DNA of 64,000 nt from Apteryx mantelli (taxonomy: Eukaryota > Chordata > Aves > Apterygiformes > Apterygidae): contig NC_089980.1 of NCBI RefSeq assembly GCF_036417845.1, forward strand, positions 44,948,501 to 45,012,500, written 5' to 3'. The notes beneath the pieces were generated by a model. The model did no database searches. It was not told the DNA's origin and worked only from the letters and a program-made list of their open reading frames with translations. Shown here piece by piece: positions 11,318 through 22,020 of this stretch (position 1 is the stretch's first letter; every line of letters begins with the position of its first letter). Position numbers and translations under genes: made by a program.

Positions 11318-14300
11318 GTAAGCACCTCTCTTCAGTGTGAATCACACAGAACGTGCAGGGGTGACCACAAGCTTCCTGTCTGTGCTGTCGCCTACCACCT
11401 TGTCTTGCTCTGATTTTCCCTGTGGTATTAGGAGTGTTCAGGCTTTGTAAATTCATGTAATCACTGATATTTTTACAACCATCTGTTACACTAATATTTT
11501 ATGATATGGCTATCTGGCCAGTAAACACTATGACTGCAACCCAAACTCATTTCATGCGAGTCAGAGAGGCAACCTGAGATCATAATGAATTTCTGCCACT
11601 GTCAACCACAACTGGATTCAAACCAGATGCTAACAGCTGAGAGGCTCTTTAGCCTGTTATGGATCTTCTAAGCCACCCAGTCTCCAGTCTCTGCCTGTCT
11701 TGACTGAAGATTATCATAAAGGAAATCTATAGCTTAAGGAAATTCTTCCTGGTTTGGTAAAGTCTGGTGGGTAACTGTATTCTGCCTTGCTTTGTCTTGA
11801 CCCCAATTACTAAATGCCGATAAGGATCGGGAAGTAAGTGGTTGTATTATTTAACAAATGAAAGGTCAAAAGCACTGCCATTCAGCAAGGTCAAAGGTTA
11901 CCATCACTGTTATTAAACAGTTTGAAAGCAGTTTCCCCCATCAGTTGCTATCCCAGGCTCAACCAAGAAGCAGCTCAGGAATCAGGCAGCCAGGAGGGAA
12001 ATACATAGACATTAAGTATCATTCAGATGGTCTCTGATTAGGCGGCTTTTCTCTGAGACCTGCTTCAGGGAGGGAAAGTCCTGTGCTCCAGCAGGGCACG
12101 GCAGTCTCCTGTCAGAGCACCAAGTTCTCCTGGCTCTGCCCAGAATGGGCATGTACCTGCGTGTCCCACCATTTAAGCTCCTCTCCAGCCCCGCTGCCCC
12201 ATTAGAACTGGCATCCTTTGGGACGAGAAATCAAACTCAGGTTCCCCTGCGCTCATCTGAGCAAGATACTGAAGATACTGAAGATCACAGAGCCATCTGC
12301 AGAATCAGAGTCAAACATCTTGATTCGACCAGATATGTTTAGGTTGCTGCTCAGTGCACAATGGTTCCCATATGCCTTGCACTGCTTCATAAAACATTTG
12401 GAAATGCCTTTAGTGCAGTAGTAGGAAATTAGCTCATCTTCCTTCATGTTCATTTAGGATGCCTCACCTGAAGAGAAAGAAAAACAATTACTGAGCCAGT
12501 GGCCTGATCCATGTCACCTTTCTGTTAGTACAGATTATGAAGGCTGCCCTAGAAAGAGTCTTGCAGGACAAATGCAACATTGCGCTCGGGTCCACTAGGC
12601 CATCACTGCTCTTAAGCTATGCTCCTATCCATGGTCCTGGACATTCTTCATGTGGTGAGGACAGTCTGAAGTTCGTTCTCATGGAGCAAGATGCAGATAG
12701 GGGTTATTCCTCCCAAGTGTGCTGAATACAAAGCCTAACCTTCCTCCTGATTATCTCGAAAGTTCGGACTTCACTGGCTTCAGAAATATTGTGGCTTTGA
12801 ATGCTTTTTTTGCGTACACATCACTACTGGATATGGTAGATATGGCAGTAAAAGACAGTAAACAGAAAGGAAAGTACAGGGTGTTTTTCAATAAGGAAGG
12901 CACGATAGATGGCTGTATAACTGAAGGGGAGGAGATTGTGAGTGGTAAAAGGTTGAACAAACGTCAAGATCTGCAAAGTGAAACCCTGAGCTGTGCTGAG
13001 CATAAAATAAAGAAATGGAGCTGTGTAACAGTTGAACAGCAATAGAAGGGACTAGGGATGTCCCTACTTCTTATAGTACAGGCACCTTCCTCTGTCTTGG
13101 AGACTGAATTAGATGTGGAAAAACTCTGGGAATACTTTGGCTGCAAACTGTTAGAAGAAAAAAGGTTTTTTGACTTGTCCAGGACTAATGCCATTTTCAC
13201 TAAATGACACCTGAATTAGCTGTGTGCTGGTACTAAGAGATTTGAAGAGGAAGGGGTGGAAGGTGTGTATTATCTATGTGTACCATGGGCTGGGGTTCAC
13301 CCACATCTGGAATCACTGCAGTAGCGTTCTCAGTAACAAGTTAGCAGGAAATCAGGCTAGTAGGTCAGGATGGGAACAGCTGTGCTGAGATAAAGAGGAA
13401 ATGTGAGGCTTATCTGTGATAAGCTTTCCCTGGAGATTCTCTTTGACATAATCCTGGGCAGGCAATATGTCCAAAAAAAAAAGTAGTTATCCTGCCCTAG
13501 TCAAAGAAGACAGGCATCAGAGCCAAAGAACTTTGCTGCATTTGTAACATGAAGTTTTCTATGTCTTTCAGTTTCATTTCATGCTTTTCATCACTCCCCT
13601 AATAGCATCCATCTTCCTGACTGCTGTTGGCACAGGGCACAGGTAAAGAGTTTACTGGGTAAGAAGTACCAATGTGCTGATTATATCATCTTGCCTGGGC
13701 ATCACATGAGTAGCTGTCGTTCTTCCAGCTAGTAACTGAGTATACACACCTTCCTTTGTGTCTTTCAGGTAGCCAGAGAAATGAGATGCAGCCCTCTGAC
13801 CTCGCACCCACTATGCTGCCAGTCAAACTGCCGACAGTCTGAGTGGGAGGATGCTCTTAAGGAACCCTGGAAAGGGAAAAACAGCACAGTGAGAAACTGG
13901 TATGGAACTACAGTCCTGACTGTAGTTAGGCTTTAGGAGGATTTAATGCATGGATGTAGGTATTACCCACATTTCAAGCTGCCCATCATCCTAGTGTCTT
14001 GGCGCTGTGATTTAATACATTTACAAATTACTAATACAGATTACTTGAGACATTCTAAGAGGATGGGCATCTTCCATTGCAGCTAAGATTGTCAGATTGT
14101 GGATTTGGTGCTTTCCTGGCTGCAGTTTGCTTCCAATGATCCCTGGTCTTTACAAGCTCAGTTTTGGGGGCTAATTGACACCCAGCTCATTTCTCTAAGC
14201 TGCAATTGCTGCAGTGAGATGCTGGAAGAGCATGTGTTAAAATGTCTGGGTCCTGAATGACTTAGGGTCTTTGGAAACATGACCAAGGTCATATATTGCA

Positions 14301-17300
14301 CAGAGATACAAATCAGCAGCCATAAGTAAGTACAGTCATGGTGTAACAAAGCTTAACCAACCTGTCTTTGAAAGAAAGGCCAGCAAGTTCTGCAGCTTGC
14401 AGGTGGCTCCAGACAGAACACACTGTAACAGCTTAGCACAGAGGCAACAAAGCCTGGGTGACGTGTGAGGAAAGCATACAATCATTTGGCTAGCTGATGA
14501 TGGAATAAGCATTTCTGGCCTACTGTCTGAGAACCCAGAGCAGAAGTAGGGAAGTGAGTCCAGAGAGACTCTGGGATCAGAACTAATTGATAAGACAGGT
14601 CTCATTAATTGAAGATGATGTCTTCAGAAAACATCCTTCTAGCAAGCTTTGCTTTTATAACTTATCTAGGCAGAGCTTATTCCAGTTAGAGACATCCATA
14701 TTTCCTCCTTGGCCAGATAGTCAGAGAACACTGGCCTTTCCTTAGCTCACTTTCTATAGGGAGTCCTATTTCCAACATCATTTATTTTTTTTCAAGATGA
14801 CATTTTCCAACCTGAAATTTCTGTTCAGTCTCAGGCATCTGCTTAAAACTATTATCTTTGAAATTGTGCAGGAGATAGAGACTAACTTAGGTGGGGATGG
14901 GTGGCATCAGATGATTGCAGACTAAATCTGAACTGTCCTCCCAGACTGGTGTTTGTGTTGCTGTCTCTGGGGCACTGACACTCCATATAGCTCAGCCATC
15001 CCCTCAGTAAGACCTTTGCATTTGTGTGGATCCACTCTTGCCACCTGCTGCTGAAATACTTTGTTTGAATAATCCAGCTGTGTTGTGCTGACGCTTCTGT
15101 GTGGTTTCTTTTCCCAGTAATAGAGTCAAGCCAAGTACATCATATCTGAAAAGGGGAGGAAAAGAGGATTCAGGGTTCCCTTTACCGCATCTGCTGCAGA
15201 GTCTGTTTCCCTGCTCTCTCCCCTCCACATGTAGTGCATAGGCCTTCCTCCACTCAGCTTTGCAGTTGAACTAACAAAGGAGGGTTTTCCTCATTTTTAC
15301 TGCAAGACTAAGTAATATGTTTTTTCTAGTTTTGGAAAAAATGTTACTCATCTGAAATCTCCAAACTTTCTTTGCTGCCTATGTTCAGATCTGGGCTGAG
15401 ACTGAAGAAATCTGAGATGGCCCAGGAGAGAGAACAGCAGAGACCTCAGCCTAAACTGTTTGAATAGCTAATACCCTTTCCAAATACTGGCACCTGGGAA
15501 TCCTTTAATGACTTGAACGGTGCTTTGGGCAGACAGAATATCTCATTTCAAAAACAAAGACTTATTATTATTATTTATTTATCTGCCTTAAATCTTACAA
15601 GCAGTTAGAAAGTAACCCTTTCTTGTATTATGTTTTGGCCTCTCTGCTGGATATCAGGAGGCCAAAATGTGCTCTCATTTACTCTGATGTAATAACCAGT
15701 GTAAGTCTATCTATATTAGGGCAGGTACTTCAGTTTTACATCAAATTTTTCTATGAGCAGAATTTGTCACTATTCATGTAATGAAATGTTAAACACACAC
15801 TGCCCATTCAGAAGGGAATTGTATGTGAAAATTTTCAAATATTAAATGGATGTGTACCCCCAGCATAGCTACTGGAAAGCTAAGTCAGCATTTGTAGCTG
15901 GGAGGGGAAGTAGTGTCACCAAAAGAAGTAATAGACCACCCTGTGAAATGTATTGTATCCTCTGTGCTGGGAAATTGTTTTAATCAACTGAGCCTTTATT
16001 GACATTTCTTTATTGACAGATCTCTGGTAGGACAATTTTTTCCTTCTTGTCTGTTTAGAGACCTCTACTAGTTCTGAAGAGAGAACACAGTCTGTGGTTT
16101 CCTGGGTGTGAACAAAGACTCATTCAATCTTAATAACCCGATCTAGAGTCATAATCCTTTGAAAATTATTTCCTACCTGTCTCCTTCTTGCCTTGATTCG
16201 TCTTTCCTTGTCTGGATCGCTCCCAAAACCTGATTAACCCTATATAAACATGATTCATAGGCTTGAGCCACGCACTTGCGCTCGCAAACTCCAGCCTTCC
16301 CTGGTTTGATCTCTTTTCCAGTTCTCTGATCTCTAAAGGAGTGGAAGAATTCATAGCAAAATGTAAATGAGTAAATGCTGCAACTTTAGATACCTTCCCT
16401 TAAATGAGGCTGGCTTACATTTGTAAACTGCAAGGGTGGAGTGCCACTGTGCCGCTCAGTGTTTGTTTAGCACCTAGGAGAATGAATTCCCCTGCCCCCT
16501 GTAGCCTCACGTGTGGTCCCTACCATCTACTAGAATACAAATAGTATCACAGAATCACAGAATGGTTGAGGTTGGAAGGGACCTCTGGAGATCATCTAGT
16601 CCAACCCCCCTGCTCAAGCAGGGTCACCTAGAACATGTTGCACAAGATCACGTCCAGGCGGGTTTTGAATATCTCCAGAGAAGAAGACTCCACAACCTCT
16701 CTGGGCAACCTGTTCCAGTGCTCTGTCACCCTCACAGTGAAAAAGTATTTCCTCATGTTCAGTTGGAACTGTCTGTGTTTCAGTTTGTGCCTGTTGCCTC
16801 GCGTCCTGTCGTTGGGCACCACTGAAAAGAGTCTGGTGCCATCCTCTTGACACCCTCCCTTCAGATACTTGCACACATTGATAAGATCTCCTCTCAGCCT
16901 TCTCTTCTCCAGGCTAAACAGGCCCAGCTCTCTCAGCCTTTCCTCATAAGAGAGATGCTCCAGTCCCCTAATCATCTTTGTAGCCCTTCGCTGGACTTGC
17001 TCCAGTAGTGCCACATCCCTCTTGTACTGGGGAGCCCAGAACTGGACACAGTACTCCAGATGGGGCCTCACCAGGGCTGAGGGGCAGAATCACCTCCCTC
17101 AACCTGCTGACAACACTCTTTTTAATGCACCCCAGGATACCATTGACTTTCTCTGCTGAAAGGGCACATTGTTGGCTCTTGATCAACTTGTTGTCCACCA
17201 GGACACCCAGGTCCTTCTCCACAGAGCTGCTTTCCAGCAGGTCAACCCCCAACCTGTACTGGTGCATGGGGTTCTCATATAATAATAATGAAGTCAATGG

Positions 17301-20300
17301 ATACTGATTTGTTTCCTGCAATACTTATCTTATTTGCTTTTGCTTTTACCTGCCTCAGCCTCAGAATTTCCCATGGCACAGTGACCTTGTCCAGCAAGGG
17401 CATGAGGCCATTCCACATCTGCTCCAGGGAAGTTTTCTGGGTGATGAGAAACCAGTTGCCCAACCCCCATTGTCAGTTTGTTAATGCAGCAGCACAACAT
17501 TACACCACTGGAAAATGGGGTGGACCTTCCATACTCAGTTGTTCAGGCTTTATAACCAGACAGAGGACTATTTCATGCTCACAACAACTTTTGGGGAATA
17601 GAGGTGCATCTGAACTGTGAGGCCTGGGACTGTTTCCCAACTCCGGGCCCCAGATGCGCACCACAGTCACATCCTGCTTTCTTGTCAGGATGCAGCCTGG
17701 GAGTGCACCTGTCCATTCTCTCTTCCCTCCTCTCCCTGCCATGCTTCCTGGTTTCCGTCAGAAAGAAACCTGGACTGAGGGCAGGGGAGTGGGTGCTGTG
17801 GTGAACTCGTAGTTTAGACAGCCACAGTGTCTCTTACGCTTCACCTCAAACTAATATTAACACATCACAAAGCTCGACCTGGCACGCTAGAATCACAACT
17901 AGATGAGCTGTGTCAAGTAATCTGGTTGCCAGCTTCTGAGTAACTGAGGCACTGCAGTGGTGCTTTTGAACCAAAATTACTTTCCCAGAAGACCTCCATG
18001 AGGCAACCTGAAGCACTGCTTGTTTTACAGTTACCGCTATCAGCAGGCATGAGTTAAGGTACATCTACTTTCAGGAGAGAGCCTTTCAGGCCAGTAATAA
18101 CTGGTTTGGGTGTCTAGTTCTGGGACTTCAGTGGGTCTTTGTGTGTAAATGTTGGCTTAATCTGTTTAAAAATGAAAAACAATGTAATGTTTCCTTTTCA
18201 TTTGACCATTGCTTTATTTTTGCCCCTGTTAACCTAGAATCACATCTTGGCAGTTTGAGATCATTTATCTTTGAAGTGATGGGCCACAGCTGTATGAACT
18301 TTGCTGAGAGTAGGCTAAATCTGCAGCCTGTTTCAAAACATTATCCACTTGGTGTAGGCAGAAATAGGAGCTCAGGTAAGCTGTTAGCTGTGTGTGTTGT
18401 TGAGTGGTTGGAAGAACCTTGCTTATGAGAAAACTGAAATCAGAAACTGTATTCAACTGGATTAAAATACAAGTTTGGTGATAGCCAGAGGCTACAGGTT
18501 GAAGCCTAGGTCTGCCAGAAGTCAGTGGCAAAGCTTTCATTGGTTTTGCTGGATCAGGTCCTCATCTGTAGTGTGCAAATGAGGAGCCAATAGAACTACC
18601 TCAGCAGAATGGGCAGTTGTGATAAGGTAGGGTACACTGCTACATGTTGCATGGAGAAACAAGATTATAAATCTACAACATGAACTTGATTAAAAAGTTA
18701 AAGGGGTTGTGAGCCAGCTACATATTCTGAAGAAGAGATGTAAAATGACCTCATGGGAGACAATTAGAGCATGACCTGGGGCTCTGGTCATTAGGAATGC
18801 CTCTTGGCCAACAAAAAATCACAGCTGCTCTACATTAGTGACCAATGTGGACTCCTAAGAGGAGAGATGCCCTGCAAATTACTTGTTGTGAGAGCACAAT
18901 GGCATGGTTCAAGCTCCCAGAGGATTTCTGGTTACAATTATGTAACAATGCTAAAGTCCATTGAACTGATTGCTCAAGCCAGAGGTAACCTTGGCTGATG
19001 ACTAGCTGCCTGGTATGCCCTAAAAAATCCTACCTTGTAAACATCTGTAGACTTTGTACCCACTAGAGCAACCCCCCTGCTCCCTTAGTCTGTAGCAAGA
19101 ATATCGAGGCACTCATTCCTGCTGTATATACATTAGGAATTAGGTTTGCAAGGAGGCAGTATGCAAGAGAACCCTTTTCTCTGTTTAGTGTGGTATGAAA
19201 CAGCACCTCCTTGAGTGCGGTAAACAATGGCTAAATAGTATCACTATCATTTCGCCTCTCCTCCCTTGTTTTTAAACAGAGATATTTAATGACAATAAAA
19301 ACTGATGATAGAGAGGGAAGCTTTTGTTTGTGCACTTAATAAATATTTCTATTTTGTAAGTATTTTTTTTAAGGATTGTTTTTTTGCAGGGTTATGACTC
19401 TGGAAAAGATCTGGGTTGGATGGATGAAGCTCTCTCACCTGGGTTCCATGTTCCAGAAACAGATGCGTATTATGTTCTATGGACAAACTCCATTGTTTCA
19501 GAGGTTGGTTCAAAAAATAATGGGGCTAGTAAAGGTAGCAGTCGAGACAGCAGGCCTGGGAAAGTAGGGAGAAGGGAAGCAGGGAATGTAGATTTCACTG
19601 AACTGATTTTTGGACAGCAAAAGCTTGGTAGACAGTGCCCTCTTTGTTCCACAGAGAAGAATGCATCTCTCTTAACCTTGCTATTGCAAGAAGCAAGTAA
19701 GATTCTTGCTAAGAAATGTGTTGAAGAGGTGCCAGCAGTTCAGCATGGCCTGCTTAATCTTCGTGTGTTTGGAAATCTTGTGCAAGTCAGGGCTCCTCCT
19801 GCCCAAAGTGGAGACTATGACAGATATTTAAGTATAGCCAGCAGACACGGACATGCAAGCCTTGGTAAGCAGCAATAAAGAGGGGCTTTGACCCTCTATA
19901 AGAGCACCAGAACTCTATCCATTTTAAACACTGTTTCTGCTGAAAGGCTCTTGGAATTTGGAGCCTCTGTGATTACAGGAGCTCCTGATTGGACCCAAAT
20001 CCAGGGATCCAGTAAGATCCTCACTCACTGATATTCCCTATTCCCCTACTAGATTTCAGCCTGGCCCCTCACAGACTGGAACCTTCTCTCTCCTTCTAAT
20101 TTTGGTGGCAACAAGGAGATAGATAGTTCTTTTGAGGTGTGCTCACTGCAGTGGCCCCACAATAATGGGAACCCTCCCACTTTTTTGAGAGAAACACAAA
20201 ACACAGAGGTGCCAGGGGCTAAGAGCAGAGTTTTCACACTGTAGTAAAATAATAATTCTGGGCTTAGAAATAAACCTGCATGGGGAGGATCTATAAGTAC

Positions 20301-20979
20301 CCTATTGCACAGAGTGGTGGGGAAACGAGTGTTGCTGATGGCCGTACTCGGCATCTAGGGATGCTGCAGCTGCTGTGCATGGCACACGCACACAGGTGCT
20401 ATAGAGGCCCACAGCTCCTCACAGTTCCAGGAACAAGAGGAAGAGGCAGCCAGGAGGAGGAAAGAAAACACAAACTGAATAATCAGGAAAAGAAGATAAA
20501 CTGTGCTGAGTGGCAGCTGATCTTTAGAGAGCGGGCTGTGTAAATACCCCAAGGGCCTTGTGCATCATCCCTGGGAAGCTAGTCCCCAGAGAGGGACTCA
20601 GCTGGATCACCACATCACTCCACATTGGAGGTATGTTTACTTCTGCCCAGCCCTCAGTGTTTCCTGTGAAAACATTCCCCTGCTCATAACGAATATATGC
20701 TGACCTTTTAACAAGCAATGTTTCCCTTCTGTGTCTATACACATCTCTCTGTGCCAGAAAAAGCCTCCAAATAAATTATTTACTGCTCATTCTCTTCTAG
20801 ACATCATACGGAGGTGCAGTTCAGCCCCATCTCCCAGGGTTCAGTGGGGAGACCAGTGGCCAAATAACAGGATTCTTCGTTTTGTCCTCAGTCCATGTAT
20901 AGGAGAGATAAAGCATAGCTTCTCCACCTGTATGCTCTTACACTGGAAGCAATTTGAAGCAAAAACTTGCCCAACATAA
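11207..20979 (+). CDS. Candidate multi-exon protein-coding gene, family not recognised
   Basis: Ten exon-like open segments with AG/GT borders chain in compatible phases: 11207-11317 (0-0), 12206-12417 (0-2), 12718-12937 (2-0), 13082-13164 (0-2), 17365-17603 (2-1; 17359 is an alternative acceptor), 18238-18375 (1-1), 18795-18984 (out by one base as read), 19137-19192 (1-0), 19390-19864 (0-1) and 20801-20979 (1 to TAA). If one A in the exon 18795 run is ignored, the total is about 633 codons with no stop. The predicted peptide has normal globular composition, rich in Leu, Ser, Lys, Glu and Gly, with a CPLC pair in the longest exon. I cannot assign a family or function. The 3' half has the better splice sites; several 5' donors are weak (GTAGTA, GTTTTT, GTGCAT). 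It is transcribed away from RSPH9, possibly from the same CpG island. A decaying gene is the main alternative. Confidence 0.5.
12206..12417 (+). CDS. Candidate gene, exon-like segment of 70 codons
   Basis: The acceptor CTGCCCCATTAG is good. The frame runs [15 protein letters not shown] through a Leu/Ile/Lys-rich helix-like stretch to KHLEMPL. The proposed donor (GCA/GTAGTA) is weak and sits just before two in-frame TAG codons. Phase is 0 to 2. Confidence 0.4.
12718..12937 (+). CDS. Candidate gene, exon-like segment of 73 codons
   Basis: The frame contains [31 protein letters not shown] and [15 protein letters not shown], then reaches a strong donor, ATT/GTGAGT. The acceptor (TTATTCCTCCCAAG) is only fair. 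Phase 2 to 0 matches the segments on both sides. Without splicing, the same frame continues to TAG at 13043. Confidence 0.45.
13082..13164 (+). CDS. Candidate gene, exon-like segment of 28 codons
   Basis: A strong acceptor (CCCTACTTCTTATAGTACAG) precedes an acidic/hydrophobic peptide containing [20 protein letters not shown]. The assumed donor AAG/GTTTTT is weak. The frame otherwise stays open to TGA at 13205-13207, so this could instead be a terminal exon of a shorter transcript. Confidence 0.4.
13165..17358 (+). other. Large intron-like interval with a CR1 insertion
   Basis: The interval contains the CR1 copy at 16546-17276 and one further exon-like segment, 13769-13888 (acceptor TTTGTGTCTTTCAG, donor ACA/GTGAGA). 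That segment is open in two frames but did not fit the phase chain. Nothing else coding could be supported. Confidence 0.4.
16546..17276 (-). mobile_element. CR1 LINE copy with the C-terminal part of ORF2
   Basis: The largest and best preserved CR1 in the window lies on the minus strand. From 17071 down to 16628 it encodes the end of the CR1 reverse-transcriptase ORF2 ([66 protein letters not shown]). The sequence upstream of it ([19 protein letters not shown]) is in a different frame, so there is a frameshift near 17080. It is 5'-truncated and cannot move on its own. It sits in the intron before candidate exon 17365. Confidence 0.95.
17365..17603 (+). CDS. Candidate gene, exon-like segment of 80 codons
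   Basis: A very strong polypyrimidine tract and acceptor (GCTTTTGCTTTTACCTGCCTCAG) lie at 17335-17358, with a second AG at 17364. The frame includes [16 protein letters not shown] and [16 protein letters not shown]. It meets TGA at 17618-17620. A phase-1 donor (GAG/GTGCAT, after 17603) fits the next segment; a better donor, GTGAGG at 17617, would give phase 2. The segment lies just downstream of the CR1 copy at 16546. Confidence 0.5.
18238..18375 (+). CDS. Candidate gene, exon of 46 codons
   Basis: Both borders are strong: TTTTTGCCCCTGTTAACCTAG at the acceptor and CTCAG/GTAAGC at the donor. The length is exactly 46 codons, phase 1 to 1. The peptide includes [15 protein letters not shown] and [15 protein letters not shown]. 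Confidence 0.55.
18795..18984 (+). CDS. Candidate gene, exon with a one-base frame conflict
   Basis: The acceptor is GGTCATTAG and the donor AGAG/GTAACC. From base 18819 onward the open peptide reads [18 protein letters not shown] and then [13 protein letters not shown]. Entering from the preceding exon in phase 1 reads MPLGQQK and then hits TAG. Entering in phase 0 stays open but does not match the exon before. A run of six A bases at 18813-18818 lies exactly where the two frames would join if it were five. Confidence 0.5.
19137..19192 (+). CDS. Candidate gene, small exon of 56 bases
   Basis: The acceptor is TATATACATTAG and the donor GTG/GTATGA. It is the only frame that bridges the phase-1 end of the previous exon to the phase-0 start of the next, reading [18 protein letters not shown]. 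It was identified largely by phase fit, so the borders are less certain. Confidence 0.4.
19390..19864 (+). CDS. Candidate gene, longest exon (475 bases)
   Basis: The acceptor TTTTTTTGCAG and donor CTTG/GTAAGC are both near consensus. All 158 codons are open. The peptide starts [19 protein letters not shown], has a Ser/Gly/Arg-rich middle, a CPLC pair, a Leu/Ala/Lys helix-like stretch ([17 protein letters not shown]), and ends [16 protein letters not shown]. One CXXC pair alone is not enough to claim a zinc finger. I recognise no family. Confidence 0.55.
20801..20979 (+). CDS. Candidate gene, terminal exon
   Basis: An excellent acceptor (TTTACTGCTCATTCTCTTCTAG) begins a frame whose phase matches the preceding 475-base exon. 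It stays open for 58 codons (including [19 protein letters not shown] and [14 protein letters not shown]) to TAA at 20977-20979. Confidence 0.5.
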
Positions 20980-21785
20980 TTTTCAGCATCATATATACCA
21001 ACAGCTCTATACTGATACTATTGTAGTGGTCAGCAGGAGTGGCTTCTGGAAGAGAAAGATAGCTTGCCAGCCCAATGAAGTTTCAGTGCCTGCCGTTAAC
21101 ATCGCTTCTGGCTGTTATTGTACAAACCATCGTTCAGTGAATAGCTAACAAAAGGCCAGTTAGCCCTTCTCATTTACTCTAAGTTCCTTTGTGTGTCTAC
21201 CATGTCCCTTCCTTTTCTCTTCTTCCTTTGCTGTGTTTCCCTCTTCTCTCTCTTTCTCTGTCCCTCCCCTGTATCTGCAGCAATGTGCCTTGTTAGGTTC
21301 ATTCCCTGTAATTCAATTTACTGGTAGACTTGCCAGTGCTGGAGGCACACAGCAACTTTGGCTCTGGCTTTGACATGATATCCAGTGATCTCGGCAGAGA
21401 AACTGATTCTAGCCTGGAACTGTGGGTTTCCTTGTAGGGTTCTGCAGAGGCCCCACAGAGCAGGGAAGGCCCGAGGAGAGGAACAGCTGAAATGGTTTAC
21501 TATCAAACAGTTTCTTGATAGATGCTGAGGTTTGGATTAGAACAGCAGTGCTGTTCACACAGCACTTTGGTGCCTTCTGGTTCTGCTCAGTTCTTGGGCT
21601 GTAGCTGTTGTATCAGTGAGGTATTTGGTCTTGTACTGCCCAAATACTCGTGCTTTCTTCCACAGTCCATAGGTTGCAGTTTCCACCCTCCTTTTCCACA
21701 TATGATACTTGTCATCACCCAACATCTGGTTCAGCAAAGGAGTTGTGTAACAGAACTTTCAGTGACTAATTTACTCTAGGAGATT

Positions 21786-21791
21786 AATAAA
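21786..21791 (+). terminator. Possible polyadenylation signal of the candidate gene
   Basis: This is the first AATAAA on the plus strand I noticed after the TAA at 20979. It would give a 3' untranslated region of about 0.8 kb. Its use is unproven. Confidence 0.3.
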
Positions 21792-22002
21792 TAAGAAACT
21801 GTATTTGGTGCAGTCTACACCAATGGCTTATCGTGTGTGCTACAGCGCTACAGATATGCTCCATGACACAGCCAAGGCCCCTGTTCTAAGAAACTGACAG
21901 TCTCAATTAGAAATGGAAAATGGCAAGAGACCACAAGGACGAAGAGAGACGATATGCTTCATGGATAGGCAGATGCCCTCCTTCCAAAGCACGCACGTTA
22001 AT

Positions 22003-22020
22003 CACAGAATCACAGAATGT
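22003..22020 (-). repeat. Minimal CR1 3'-tail fragment
   Basis: AATCACAGAATCACAGAATG-type sequence typical of the CR1 3' end is present, but no CR1 body follows. It may be an extremely 5'-truncated insertion or chance similarity. Confidence 0.35.

Noticed and set aside
16628-17071. 147-codon frame resembling a real protein
   Set aside because: It is the reverse-transcriptase ORF2 tail of a CR1 LINE, so it is listed as a mobile element and not as a host gene.
18495-18580. Possible extra exon bridging phases between 18375 and 18795
   Set aside because: Candidate frames ended at stops or needed non-consensus donors such as GTCCTC. A one-base change in the A run explains the conflict more simply.
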